A stretch of 64,000 bases of DNA from Anaerolineaceae bacterium (GTDB taxonomy: Bacteria > Chloroflexota > Anaerolineae > Aggregatilineales > Phototrophicaceae), in NCBI GenBank assembly GCA_016124855.1, contig WGMX01000004.1, positions 1 through 64,000 of the forward strand, given 5' to 3'. The translations under genes were made by a program, and so were the position numbers. Shown piece by piece: positions 52,706 through 62,273 of the stretch; position 1 is the stretch's first letter; every line of letters begins with the position of its first letter. A model generated the notes under the pieces. It did not search any database. It saw only the letters and a program-made list of their open reading frames with translations, and was not told the origin of the DNA.

Positions 52706-54523
52706 CTAAACAGATGGCTCGGCTGCGACAACAGGCGGCAGCGCGGCATCGTAACGGGCAAAGATACGACGGTATTGGTCAGATGTTCGAAGCAGTTCCT
52801 CGTGTTTACCGTTGGCGATCAGTTTTCCGCCTTCCAATAGCAAAATATGGTCAGCCCAGCGGATTTGTGATAAACGGTGGGTGATAAGCAGGGTTGTACG
52901 CCCTTCTTGCGCCCGCATAATCGCTTTTTGGATTTCGTCTTCCGTCGCGCTGTCAATGGCACTGGTCGAGTCATCCAAGATCAAGATGCGCGGGTTGCTT
53001 AAGAAGGCGCGTGCCAGAGCGATGCGCTGCCGCTGACCACCGGAAAGTGTCACACCCCGTTCGCCGACTTCGGTTTCGTAGCCTTCAGGGAAGGACATGA
53101 TGAAGTTGTGGGCTTGAGCTTCTTTGGCGGCTTCTTCGATTCTTTCTTTGGATGTTTCCGGCGCGCCGAAAGCGATGTTTTCCGCCAGCGTGCGTGAGAA
53201 CAAGAACACATCCTGCTCGATCTTCGAAATTTGTGAACGCAGCGCCGTTAAGTTCCAATCGTTGACATCGACACCGTCTATCAAGATTTGTCCGCTGGTG
53301 GCACTGTAAGTCCGGTTAATCAACTCGGTGAGCGTACTCTTGCCGGAACCGGTTTGCCCGACGATGGCAATCGTTTCACCCTGCTTGACGTGAAAAGAGA
53401 TATTTTCCAGTACACCGCCGTCTTCATAACCGAAGCTCACGTTATCAAAGACGATGTCGCCTTTCATGGGTTGGGTGTAGCCGCTGGCGTTCTCATCCAT
53501 ATCTGACTCGGTATTGATGATGTGCAGCACACGTTTGGCGCTGGCAATACCTAACTGAATCAAAGAAAAGGAGAAGATCGACACAAAAATCGGGAAGCGC
53601 AGTGTACCCAGCAAACCCATGACCGCGATAATTTCAGGAATGCTCAACCGTCCCTGCTGGTACATCAACATGCAGTGCAGGAAGCCCAAGCCCAGCGCAA
53701 AAGCATAGAACAACATCGGCAGGTAAGTCGCTTCAACCTGACCTTGCTTGGCATAATAATCGCGGAAGCTGCGGGCGTTCTTGCGGAATTTCTCGCGCTC
53801 GAATTTTTCCTGCGCGCTGGCTTTGACTACTTCGATGCCTGAAATGGTTTCTTCCAAACCGGCGTTCAATGTCCCGAAAGCTTCGCGCTGGCTGTTGACC
53901 ACCGGATTCAAGCGCCGTGAATAGGAACGCACGGTGAAGATGTAAAACAGAATGAAAATAATAGGGACGACCAGCAGTTCGAGGCGAACGGTCGCAATCC
54001 AAATTACCGGAATGGTCAAGCCCATGACCGTTTCCGAGATGAACAGTACACCCGGATTGATCATGAAGTTCATCTGGTTCATGTCGTCGGTTGCCCGCGC
54101 CATGATGTCACCCACGCGCTGACGGTCATGGAATGTCTGACTTTTACCAAGCAGGCTGATATACAGTTCCTCACGCGAGTCGCGGGTGAGGCGCTGGGCA
54201 ATCGTCTCAATCAGCAGACTTCCGCCTAAGGCCGATAAACTGTCCAACAGTAAAATGAACAATACCGCCAGTGAAATTTTTAATAGGCCGTCAGCCGCCG
54301 TCGGGCTGATGATTTCGGCTGCCGCTTGTCCCACCAAGATACGGGAATAGGTATTCGAAATCCACGCTGTCATGTACAGGATAACTGTCGCAAAAAAGAA
54401 GAACTTGTACCGCAGGACGTGTGAAAAAATCCAGCGGATGGGGTTGGAACGGTTATAGGGATAGGTGTTGGATACCGTAAATTCGCTTCGCTGTGCGACC
54501 ACTTGCCCCCTCTTTCTTGTCAT
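52706..54523 (-). CDS. ABC exporter subunit with degenerate catalytic Asp
   Basis: This ~605-residue half-transporter has six helices, then Walker A GQTGSGKST, signature LSGGQRQRIALA, Walker B ILILDDSTSAID and H-loop ITHRLSQ. The residue after the Walker B Asp is Asp, not the catalytic Glu, which marks the degenerate subunit of heterodimeric exporters. The ATG at 54523 is used because the longer frame crosses a TATAAT at the promoter. A GTG at 54502, preceded by AGAGGGGG, is an equally good or better start and would shorten the protein by seven residues. Confidence 0.9.
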   Translation of the reverse strand: MTRKRGQVVAQRSEFTVSNTYPYNRSNPIRWIFSHVLRYKFFFFATVILYMTAWISNTYSRILVGQAAAEIISPTAADGLLKISLAVLFILLLDSLSALGGSLLIETIAQRLTRDSREELYISLLGKSQTFHDRQRVGDIMARATDDMNQMNFMINPGVLFISETVMGLTIPVIWIATVRLELLVVPIIFILFYIFTVRSYSRRLNPVVNSQREAFGTLNAGLEETISGIEVVKASAQEKFEREKFRKNARSFRDYYAKQGQVEATYLPMLFYAFALGLGFLHCMLMYQQGRLSIPEIIAVMGLLGTLRFPIFVSIFSFSLIQLGIASAKRVLHIINTESDMDENASGYTQPMKGDIVFDNVSFGYEDGGVLENISFHVKQGETIAIVGQTGSGKSTLTELINRTYSATSGQILIDGVDVNDWNLTALRSQISKIEQDVFLFSRTLAENIAFGAPETSKERIEEAAKEAQAHNFIMSFPEGYETEVGERGVTLSGGQRQRIALARAFLSNPRILILDDSTSAIDSATEDEIQKAIMRAQEGRTTLLITHRLSQIRWADHILLLEGGKLIANGKHEELLRTSDQYRRIFARYDAALPPVVAAEPSV

Positions 54524-54533
54524 TAATCGAGTC

Positions 54534-54539
54534 GATCTA
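54534..54539 (-). promoter_or_regulatory. -10 box of the exporter operon
   Basis: On the minus strand a TATAAT lies about 10 bp before the ATG at 54523 and about 30 before the GTG at 54502, which makes the short leader at the ATG unusual. No clear -35 box is seen. Confidence 0.5.
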
Positions 54540-54751
54540 TTATATAGCACTTCTGTTCTGAAGACTACTCCCAATTTTGCTGAACTCGGTAAAGTCGGCG
54601 AACCATTATAACCACTTTTGATATTTTGTGAACCCTAAAGATGGCTGGTTTCCCAAGATGCAATGCCTTCCGCTTGGGTTGTGTATGATACCGGTTTGGA
54701 AGCAATTGTGTACTGTACAAAAGGCGGTAGAGTTCAAGCGGCAGTATGGCC

Positions 54752-54757
54752 TATAAT
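54752..54757 (+). promoter_or_regulatory. -10 box for the S10 carboxypeptidase gene
   Basis: A perfect TATAAT stands 77 bp before the ATG at 54835. The -35 region is not convincing. GAGGT lies 4 bases before the ATG. Confidence 0.4.
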
Positions 54758-54834
54758 TGTATGCAAGTAAAATTTCCTCTGCGTTATAATCCCCTCATTG
54801 TTTTTTTGTTTTCTGTTACGCAAAATGAGGTCAT

Positions 54835-56298
54835 ATGGATACACCACCCGCCGATACAAAGGCTTCTGATGACGCGCCCAAATTCCCTACACCTGTAGAA
54901 GTCGCGCCAATTGTTCGCCAGCAGGAAATTAAACTGGGCCGCCGCACTTTAAAGTACACGACCGTCGCCGGACGGATGCCCCTCAAAAATGAGGCTGAGG
55001 AAATTGAAGCCCAAATATATTTTACAGCGTATACGTTGGGGCATGGCGAAGCCGACCGCAAACGTCCACTGACCATCGTCTTTAATGGTGGGCCGGGTTC
55101 GGCATCCGTTTGGCTTCATCTCGGTGCGTTGGGGCCGAAACGCGTCAAGATGCAAGATGAAGGGTGGATGCCCGCGCCGCCTTACCAACTGGTTGATAAC
55201 GAGCAAACGTGGTTGGAACAAACTGATCTGGTGTTTATTGATCCGGTTGGCACAGGTTACAGCCGTGCTGCCAAACCGGACCTCAACAAAAAATACTGGA
55301 ATGTGAAAGGCGACCTCGAGTCAGTTGGCGAATTTATCCGTCTATATTTGACCCGTTACAGCCGTTGGACATCGCCCCTGTTTTTGTGCGGCGAAAGTTA
55401 CGGCACAACGCGCGCCGCCGGTCTTGCCGGATACCTTGTTGATAAGGGCGTTGCTTTCAACGGCATCATTTTAATTTCCACGATTTTGAACTTCCAAACA
55501 GCGGATTTTGATCGAGGTAATGACTTACCCTATGCGCTCTTTTTGCCGACCTATGCCGCCACTGCTTGGTATCACAAGATGCTGCCCGCTGCCTTACAGA
55601 AGCGCCCGCTGCGCGAGGTTTTGGGTGAAGTTGAATTGTATGCCGAAACTGAATACACCACCGCGCTGATGAAAGGAGATCGCCTCAGCAACGAGGAAAA
55701 GCGAACGGTCATCAATCGTTTGTCACATCTCACCGGATTAACATCCACTTTCATTGACTACAGCAATTTGAGAATTAATATCTTTCGTTTTTGCAAAGAA
55801 CTGCTGCGCGACCAGCGACGCACAGTCGGTCGCTTGGACAGCCGCTTCACCGGTTTGGATGCCTTGGCTGTCACTGAAACGCCGGAATTTGACCCGTCCT
55901 TAAGTGCCATCACGCCGCCTTACACCGCCATGATGACCGATTATGCCCGCAGTGAATTGGGCTACGAGTCGGATTTAACTTATGAAACGTTGAGCTTTAA
56001 GGTCAATGAAGGTTGGGAATGGGATCGGGGTAAGTATGTCGATACCAGTGAAGCGCTGCGCTCTGCCCTTGCCAAAAACCCGTTCCTCAAAGTGTTCGTG
56101 GCAATGGGTTATTATGATCTAGCGACACCGCACTTTGCAGCTCAATACACGCTGGCACATATGGATATAGACCCGTCACTGCGCGGCAACATCCATATTG
56201 CGGATTACGAAGCGGGTCATATGCTTTACCTTGATATCAAATCCCTCGCCAAGCTCAAATTGGATGTTCACGCTTTCATCAAAACAGCGCTTGGATAA
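54835..56298 (+). CDS. S10-family serine carboxypeptidase-like protein
   Basis: This 487-residue protein has the S10 alpha/beta-hydrolase features: IVFNGGPGSASVW (oxyanion region), DLVFIDPVGTGYS, nucleophile Ser188 in CGESYGTTRAAG, Asp in AMGYYDLATP and His in DYEAGHMLYLD. S10 enzymes remove C-terminal residues from peptides. No signal peptide is visible (MDTPPADTKASDD), unlike most secreted members, so cytoplasmic action on peptides is possible. It stands alone and is followed by a GC-rich palindrome. Confidence 0.9.
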   Translation: MDTPPADTKASDDAPKFPTPVEVAPIVRQQEIKLGRRTLKYTTVAGRMPLKNEAEEIEAQIYFTAYTLGHGEADRKRPLTIVFNGGPGSASVWLHLGALGPKRVKMQDEGWMPAPPYQLVDNEQTWLEQTDLVFIDPVGTGYSRAAKPDLNKKYWNVKGDLESVGEFIRLYLTRYSRWTSPLFLCGESYGTTRAAGLAGYLVDKGVAFNGIILISTILNFQTADFDRGNDLPYALFLPTYAATAWYHKMLPAALQKRPLREVLGEVELYAETEYTTALMKGDRLSNEEKRTVINRLSHLTGLTSTFIDYSNLRINIFRFCKELLRDQRRTVGRLDSRFTGLDALAVTETPEFDPSLSAITPPYTAMMTDYARSELGYESDLTYETLSFKVNEGWEWDRGKYVDTSEALRSALAKNPFLKVFVAMGYYDLATPHFAAQYTLAHMDIDPSLRGNIHIADYEAGHMLYLDIKSLAKLKLDVHAFIKTALG

Positions 56299-56305
56299 TC
56301 GTTGT

Positions 56306-56332
56306 GCGAGAGGGTAATTACCCCCCTCTCGC
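56306..56332. repeat. Palindrome after the S10 gene
   Basis: GCGAGAGGG and CCCTCTCGC form 9-bp perfect arms 8 bp after the stop; a T-run is missing, so it is a 3' hairpin rather than a classic terminator. Confidence 0.6.
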
Positions 56333-56466
56333 CTTCCTTAATAAACTGCCGAAACTGTAATTATTGAAATATTCACAAAAAATTCGTAATAATTCAGGTG
56401 CTTTTCTCATATACTGTCAAGAGATGCCTTCGCATTGCTATCATTCAGGAAATGAGAAACGGGATA

Positions 56467-56844
56467 ATGACGACTGTGATTACAGAACAAATCGACTCAA
56501 ATATCATCAAAATGACTTGGGCAAACAAAGTCAATGACAATGACGTGCGCAAGAGTTTCAAAGAGATCAATCAGATATTAAACGACTCTGCACGACCCAT
56601 GTTTGTTATGGTCAATATTATGTCTGATCCCCAATTTCCCATTGGTGCGACGCTCACCAGCGCTTTATTTGGCCCCTACCGTCATCCTAGATTACAGGAA
56701 TGGCTTATTGTAGGGACTAATCGGACGGCACAGTTTATCGAACGTACCTTAGCTGCGGCCACCGGCAATTCAAATGTACGCTGGTTTACCGACGAGGCAG
56801 AAGCTATCGACTACGCAATGCAGGTTGCCAGCCGCGCCTCGTAG
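56467..56844 (+). CDS. Hypothetical STAS/SpoIIAA-like protein (125 aa)
   Basis: This protein starts MTTVITEQIDSNIIKMTWANKVNDNDVRKSF and has the alternating strand-helix pattern of SpoIIAA-like (STAS fold) proteins, with a central MFVMVNIMSD strand and no obvious catalytic residues. I do not recognise it with certainty. The ATG at 56467 is chosen because the longer frame (from 56398) begins with a hydrophilic, unconserved stretch and no ribosome site. It stands between the S10 gene and a convergent membrane protein gene. Confidence 0.55.
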   Translation: MTTVITEQIDSNIIKMTWANKVNDNDVRKSFKEINQILNDSARPMFVMVNIMSDPQFPIGATLTSALFGPYRHPRLQEWLIVGTNRTAQFIERTLAAATGNSNVRWFTDEAEAIDYAMQVASRAS

Positions 56845-57088
56845 TTAGGCATTGTACAATCCGCCTTGACCTGCTTTGGTTTCTCCACTCACAAATGAAA
56901 CTACGCTGTAGCGAACAAATGGACTGGTGACTTGTTTTTTCATGTCCAACAGCCTATTACCGGATTTACCCCAAATTGCAAAAGACTCCCCTTTGACGGT
57001 AAATGGTCATTGGGGAGTGATTTTGGCTAGGCGGTTTCGTCTAAATAAAGAGGCAGCGGCAAGCATTCTGTGACGCCGATTTCATCGT

Positions 57089-57619
57089 CTAAATTACGCT
57101 CGGCTCTGGCACAACCAAACCGTCAACAAACTTCGCAACGATTCGGATGCCGATGGCGTTGGCAACCGGAGTCATGCCATCCACTAGACTCCAACCCATC
57201 ATGTAGGTCAGGTTGCCGGGAATGCCAAAAAAATTATTGAACTCCCATGTGCCGAGGATGGCATGTTCCGCCAGCTTGACCACGAAGCTAAAGATGAAAA
57301 AGAACACGAACTGTTCCCACAAGGGACGGTTATATGAACCGGCGTAGCAGAAGTTGAGGCATAACCCGATCCAAATAAAGGTGTGGAAAAAGTTGTTTAG
57401 CCACGGCAGGAAACTCATCACCCCTGTTCGGAACAGCAGATAGTTGGCGATGAATACCGAAATGGCATAGACGAAGTACAACCACACGAACGTCTTGCGG
57501 AAGGCAGGATCAACCGTTGCGTGACCGTGCCGCATCACCACGAACAGCGCCCCATAAACGGCGACCAGCACCAGAACATAATTCGCCAGCGTATTCCCTG
57601 CACCAAGTACCTCATCCAT
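57089..57619 (-). CDS. Five-helix membrane protein next to the GMC oxidoreductase
   Basis: This 176-residue protein has five hydrophobic segments (about 12-30, 42-62, 67-92, 102-124, 137-160) with aromatic-rich helices (NNFFHTFIWIGLCLNFCY, WEQFVFFFIFSFVVKLAEHAIL). I recognise no family. It is encoded on the minus strand 85 bp after the stop of the GMC oxidoreductase gene; degenerate CTCTGTGCCTCTGTGG words fill this gap. Partnership with the membrane-fused oxidoreductase is plausible from position only. Confidence 0.65.
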   Translation of the reverse strand: MDEVLGAGNTLANYVLVLVAVYGALFVVMRHGHATVDPAFRKTFVWLYFVYAISVFIANYLLFRTGVMSFLPWLNNFFHTFIWIGLCLNFCYAGSYNRPLWEQFVFFFIFSFVVKLAEHAILGTWEFNNFFGIPGNLTYMMGWSLVDGMTPVANAIGIRIVAKFVDGLVVPEPSVI

Positions 57620-57704
57620 CTCACACCTCTTTCGCCTTTTCTCTGCTTTCCTCTGTGCCTCTGTGGTTAATTCTCTTCTGTTTGTGTTGAGTTATTCTTG
57701 GCTT

Positions 57705-60629
57705 TTAATGAATCAACTGTGATGCATACCGCGCCATCGTCATCACCGTCAACTGCGGATTAACCGTCGTCGCGCCCGGATGCACACTGGCATCACACAC
57801 GTACAGATTGTCATAACCCCACACTTTGAACTCAGGGTTAATCACACCGCCGTTCACGCCGCCCGTACCTCGATTCTTGCTGATGCGGTTACCCCCTTGA
57901 GGATGTCCCGTACCAAGCAAAATATCACGCTCGTCAGTCACCAACTTGCGCAAATCAGCCGCGAAAGCATCAAATTGTTCGGGTGAATAAACGCCGCTCC
58001 CACTTTCATAACTTCGATAGTGGCGCGTTGAGGCATAGATCGCTTGCGCGCCGCCGCGAAACATAATTTGTCCCAGCAGCACCAGCGCATCCACCAGCTT
58101 GTTCATATCGCCTTCAGTTGGCGAGTAAACAATATCCGGCACGCCCGGTAGGAACAGCGCGCTCGAAAGCGACGCGTTGCTTTCCGTGCCAATCAAGACC
58201 CCTACACCCGCCATCTTGGCGTAGTTCTGCATATTCTTGTAATGGGTATCCAACCAACCGGGCATAGCTAAGGCTTGGGCAATCGGTGGGTTATACCATG
58301 TCTCATAGACGAAGCCCGATTTGCCTTCCGGTTTGATGTAATGACCGATTTGCAAGCCAGCGAAACTCTTGAGTTGATCTTCCCATAAACCGTGTAACGG
58401 GCTGCCCATGTTAAAGCACAAATATTTACCAATGGGAAGCTGCCCGTTTCCGATGCCGCTTTGCATCATCAACCAGCTTGAGGCAATCGTTCCCGCGCTC
58501 AAAATCACCGTGTTGGGATGATCAATCGTAAGCTGTCGTCCGTCACGCATCTGGCAAACAATCTCGGTAATCTTCCCGCCCTGACCATTGAGCTTCTTAA
58601 CTTCTGCTTCCGACACAATCCGGAATTGATCTGGATGCTCCTGCTGAACTTTCGGCAGCACTTCATCCAGCATTGACAGCTTGCGTCCATATTTGCAGCC
58701 GATGTTGCAGTAACCGCAGCCCAAGCAGTCGGTAATATTGGCTTCAATCACGTCATAATCAAGACCATCAGTGTTGGCTGCTCGATAGGCATCTACGCCT
58801 TCGCCGATTTTCTTGTCACCGGGGTTCAACACATCTTCCCATGACCGTGTAGCGCTTGACTCTTTAATCGACTTGATTTGCATCCGGTCGCGCACGGCCT
58901 GCTGTGCCAGTTTGAACACACCCACGTCGATACCCGCGTTATTGCCTTGCGGATCATTCCAGCGTTCCAGCACTTCGTCCGGCGTATCGAAGCACACAGC
59001 GTTGTTGACGACCGTTGTCCCACCGACGCAGCTTCCTTGCAGCACTGTGAAGCGCAGCGACTGCGAAATTTGCAGCGCGCCGTCGCTGTACAGACGGCTG
59101 ATCATATCCACTTCGTCCTCGCTAAAATTATCCTGCGGAACGTAAGGCCCTTTTTCGATGATCAGCACTTCGCGCCCTTGTGCGGTCAGTTGTTCCGCCA
59201 GTGTGCCACCTGCCGCCCCCGAACCGATAATGACCACATCTGCCGACAACCTGTCGATGCCGTTCTGCCGCAGAATTTGCGGGGTAATCACATTCAACGG
59301 CGGATAACGGCGAATCGGTTTCGCGTTTTTACCCTCCGGTCGCTTTGAAAAGCGAGTGTATCCAATCGCCTCCTGCACCGCCGGATTGCTGTAATAGCCG
59401 ATAAATGTCAACTGCATATTGAAGCGCATCATGCCTTCAACAATGTCAATAATTCTGTCCAGTTTTATGGCGTGGAGAACCGCATAAATACCACGCTTAG
59501 CCACAATATCTTTCTTAAAGTGTTTGTTAATGAACCAGCGGCGCAGTTCGGGGCTGAGATAATTGATCGGCGGCATCAGCGACAGCAGAGGCATCGTCGC
59601 CAATCCCAGTACCGAGGCTTTGGCTAACCACAAACGCTTGGATGGAAACGATGCAAGATAATCGTCGGTTCGCAGTACGATTTGTTCTGGCTCAACAACT
59701 TCGTTTTCACCTTCGACCAAAGTTTCTGCGACAGCTTCCAACGCGCGGAAGTGCAGCGGTGAGAAAAAGCGGGTGTGGTCGAGGATGCTGCCGTCCATTT
59801 TGATCTTGAGCAGAATAAACGCGCTAATCGCGACTACATCCACCCCCATCGCACCCAGCATCATCGTGCGGCTGTCCGTGCCTAATGCCGGATACTGCAC
59901 CACACCAAAACGGTTAATCCCCAAGTGAGTGATGATGACCGCGATTAGCGAGAAGATATTGCCGAGGATAAACACATTCACATAATCGCCGTGCCGCCGC
60001 GTATCCCGTGCCGCTACCAGCAGCGTGATGCCGAGCAAACCGACCTTCACTGCCGAACCGTCTACCATCAATGGCTGCCGGAAGAAATCAACAATCGCAG
60101 CAGGGCCGGAGTAATACAACACAAAATGGGCAAGTCCGGCGATAATCGAGACTGCGCCTGCTACCACAAACACAATTTGACCAAACTTTTCCCAGCCTGT
60201 TTGCGGCTTATCCGGCATCCATGGCATCCAGCGGTCGTCATGGGCTGGCGCTTCCCGCACCAACCACAACAGAATGCCCCCGAAAAACAACGAGAAAGCC
60301 ATCGAGGCAATCAGCAGTGGTGTTTGTCCCGCCGCTTTCGGGCTTGGGATGACAAGGATTAACCCGACGACATCGACCGCGAAACCCACAATCAGCACAT
60401 GAATCATTGTGCGCCAGCGCCGTATATCCCCGGACGCGAACCATGCTAGCAGCGCTAAAAGTGAGAGACTCGCAACCGCGTTCGAAACCAGCGGCGGCTC
60501 AATCCACATCGGATTACTCGCGCCTTGATATGCGCCGGTCAAACCATATAGGTAGAGCAAGAAATTCACCAGCGCTGTGATTCTTAAAAACCGTGCTAAT
60601 CGAATTTCTGCTGGTGCATAATCATTCAT
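57705..60629 (-). CDS. GMC oxidoreductase with N-terminal membrane domain
   Basis: This 974-residue protein joins a hydrophobic region of about eight helices (residues 15-275) to a soluble flavin domain. The FAD-binding site is VVIIGSGAAGG (465-475). The GMC core ends with NRGTGGVNGGVINPEFKVWGYDNLYVCDASVHPGATTVNPQLTVM, containing the catalytic His region. A four-Cys motif C635-x2-C638-x2-C641-x3-C645 (NITDCLGCGYCNIGCKYGRK) resembles the CxGCGxCxxGC segment of long-chain alcohol oxidase-type GMC proteins and could bind an Fe-S cluster. GAGGGGAGC precedes the ATG at 60629. The fusion suggests electron transfer at the membrane. Confidence 0.85.
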   Translation of the reverse strand: MNDYAPAEIRLARFLRITALVNFLLYLYGLTGAYQGASNPMWIEPPLVSNAVASLSLLALLAWFASGDIRRWRTMIHVLIVGFAVDVVGLILVIPSPKAAGQTPLLIASMAFSLFFGGILLWLVREAPAHDDRWMPWMPDKPQTGWEKFGQIVFVVAGAVSIIAGLAHFVLYYSGPAAIVDFFRQPLMVDGSAVKVGLLGITLLVAARDTRRHGDYVNVFILGNIFSLIAVIITHLGINRFGVVQYPALGTDSRTMMLGAMGVDVVAISAFILLKIKMDGSILDHTRFFSPLHFRALEAVAETLVEGENEVVEPEQIVLRTDDYLASFPSKRLWLAKASVLGLATMPLLSLMPPINYLSPELRRWFINKHFKKDIVAKRGIYAVLHAIKLDRIIDIVEGMMRFNMQLTFIGYYSNPAVQEAIGYTRFSKRPEGKNAKPIRRYPPLNVITPQILRQNGIDRLSADVVIIGSGAAGGTLAEQLTAQGREVLIIEKGPYVPQDNFSEDEVDMISRLYSDGALQISQSLRFTVLQGSCVGGTTVVNNAVCFDTPDEVLERWNDPQGNNAGIDVGVFKLAQQAVRDRMQIKSIKESSATRSWEDVLNPGDKKIGEGVDAYRAANTDGLDYDVIEANITDCLGCGYCNIGCKYGRKLSMLDEVLPKVQQEHPDQFRIVSEAEVKKLNGQGGKITEIVCQMRDGRQLTIDHPNTVILSAGTIASSWLMMQSGIGNGQLPIGKYLCFNMGSPLHGLWEDQLKSFAGLQIGHYIKPEGKSGFVYETWYNPPIAQALAMPGWLDTHYKNMQNYAKMAGVGVLIGTESNASLSSALFLPGVPDIVYSPTEGDMNKLVDALVLLGQIMFRGGAQAIYASTRHYRSYESGSGVYSPEQFDAFAADLRKLVTDERDILLGTGHPQGGNRISKNRGTGGVNGGVINPEFKVWGYDNLYVCDASVHPGATTVNPQLTVMTMARYASQLIH

Positions 60630-60888
60630 GAGCAAGCTCCCCTCAAGACGATGTGCAGGTATAAGTATTGGTTTCTATAAGTTCAGAATAGGCCAATTTA
60701 TTGTTTGGCACAAATGATTCAATGTCATATCCGCCATTTTTATCGACAAATCATCCCTCACTGTGCCTAATTTCCTACTTCGACAAGCTGCTCTGCTTAT
60801 GCCTCTGTGCCTTCAGCGTCTCGGTTGATCAAATGCATTTTCTTGAATCCTCTCGCTTCGCTTTGCCCTAATACGCGTATGATAACTA

Positions 60889-60894
60889 TATAAT
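60889..60894 (+). promoter_or_regulatory. -10 box for the beta-propeller gene
   Basis: A TATAAT 17 bp before the ATG at 60912 implies a very short leader; the Shine-Dalgarno AAGGGGGT lies between them. Confidence 0.5.
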
Positions 60895-60911
60895 CGCATA
60901 AGGGGGTCATT

Positions 60912-62144
60912 ATGAAACGCTTCGGGATGCTGTTGTTCATACTGCTGATGCTGCCTGTGACCTTGATTCAAGCACAGGAGTCACCTTTACCCTTGCCGTT
61001 GGCCGTCGAATATCAAGATAAACTGTACCTGATGACCAGTGTCCCGCGTTCCGCCGAAGACATACCCGCAGCGTTGACTCTCATTGGCGATCAAACCGAC
61101 CAATATTACGGTGCAGAATGGTCGCCTGATGGTACGAAACTGCTTTACGGCAGCAAAAATGTATGGGATGGCAGCCAGACAATCCAACTGAGTGTTGGCA
61201 TTCCCAGTGGCGTGCCAAAGAGTTGGACTCACGATGGACAAGTTCTGGTGGTTAAATTTTTAGACCACGACCCCGCAAGTGCTATTGACTATACCGTGCA
61301 GGTTTACACCATTGCGCCTGAACCAACCGCCAAACCCAAGCTCATCATTGATAAAATGCCTGTGCAAGAAGGCTGTGGTATTGGAACTGAACTGCCAATG
61401 GAGAACCGCTTATGGCACGAAGTGGGTATTGGGAACTTACGCCCGCTTTGGGTACTGACCGATTATGGTCTTGTCTATCCGGCGCAATGTGATGGAGCGA
61501 TTAGTCTATATCGTCCCGCTACAGGCGAGAATTTTATGCTGGCAAATGGCAATCTCATGCGGGCGGTGCTGTCACCGGATGGATCGCGCTTGGCGGGCAT
61601 CGTTTATAACCCCGACTCGCAGCTTGGAAAAATTGTTGTGGTGGACTTGATGACATTGGCAGAAATAACACTCGAAACCATCGAACCGGCTTCGGTCGTG
61701 GCTTGGGGAAACGATGGCAGCCTCTATTATGTCGCTATGAACAAGACACGCAATCTAATGGACAAATTACCGTCTGAAAAAGTCGCGGAGGTTCTTTCGC
61801 TGATGCATCAATCCTCAGTTTCAGACTTTACCAGAGCTAATATCATTCGCCTCTATCGCCGTGCGCCAGATGGTACCGAAACACTGCTGCACAAACAGGA
61901 TGCTTATGCAGTTGGCAAGCTGATTTTTAAAGATAACACTCTCATTTACAGCACCATTGCCAATGGCGATCCTTGGATACAAGCGCTGGCAGACGGCACA
62001 CTGACTGGAGAAAATGTCTTTTTCGGCACAGCTTATAACTATACGTCAACCGCTGTAAATTACATTACTTTCAATACCGACGGCAGCGTTGCCCAAACCG
62101 GCACTCTCCCCGGTGATTTGCAGCGCGTAGCCGTTCCTAAATAA
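60912..62144 (+). CDS. Secreted TolB-like beta-propeller protein
   Basis: This 410-residue protein has a signal peptide (MKRFGMLLFILLMLPVTLIQAQ) and several WD40/TolB-like blades (YYGAEWSPDGTKLLYGSK, AVLSPDGSRLAGIVYNPDSQ, VVAWGNDGSLYYVAMN, TYNTDGS-like repeats). It contains only two or three Cys. The function is unknown; such propellers often scaffold protein interactions outside the membrane. A good ribosome site AAGGGGGT precedes the ATG. The kinase gene follows 129 bp downstream. Confidence 0.75.
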   Translation: MKRFGMLLFILLMLPVTLIQAQESPLPLPLAVEYQDKLYLMTSVPRSAEDIPAALTLIGDQTDQYYGAEWSPDGTKLLYGSKNVWDGSQTIQLSVGIPSGVPKSWTHDGQVLVVKFLDHDPASAIDYTVQVYTIAPEPTAKPKLIIDKMPVQEGCGIGTELPMENRLWHEVGIGNLRPLWVLTDYGLVYPAQCDGAISLYRPATGENFMLANGNLMRAVLSPDGSRLAGIVYNPDSQLGKIVVVDLMTLAEITLETIEPASVVAWGNDGSLYYVAMNKTRNLMDKLPSEKVAEVLSLMHQSSVSDFTRANIIRLYRRAPDGTETLLHKQDAYAVGKLIFKDNTLIYSTIANGDPWIQALADGTLTGENVFFGTAYNYTSTAVNYITFNTDGSVAQTGTLPGDLQRVAVPK

Positions 62145-62273
62145 GCATATAGGCGTCCCATAAAACAGTCTTTCGTAGAGACATGGCAGTACGAGGCTCT
62201 CTATGAATAGGATTTTTCATATTTGGATGTGATAGCATTTCATGGTTATGCTTTCCTTTGATGAGGTAGTTTA

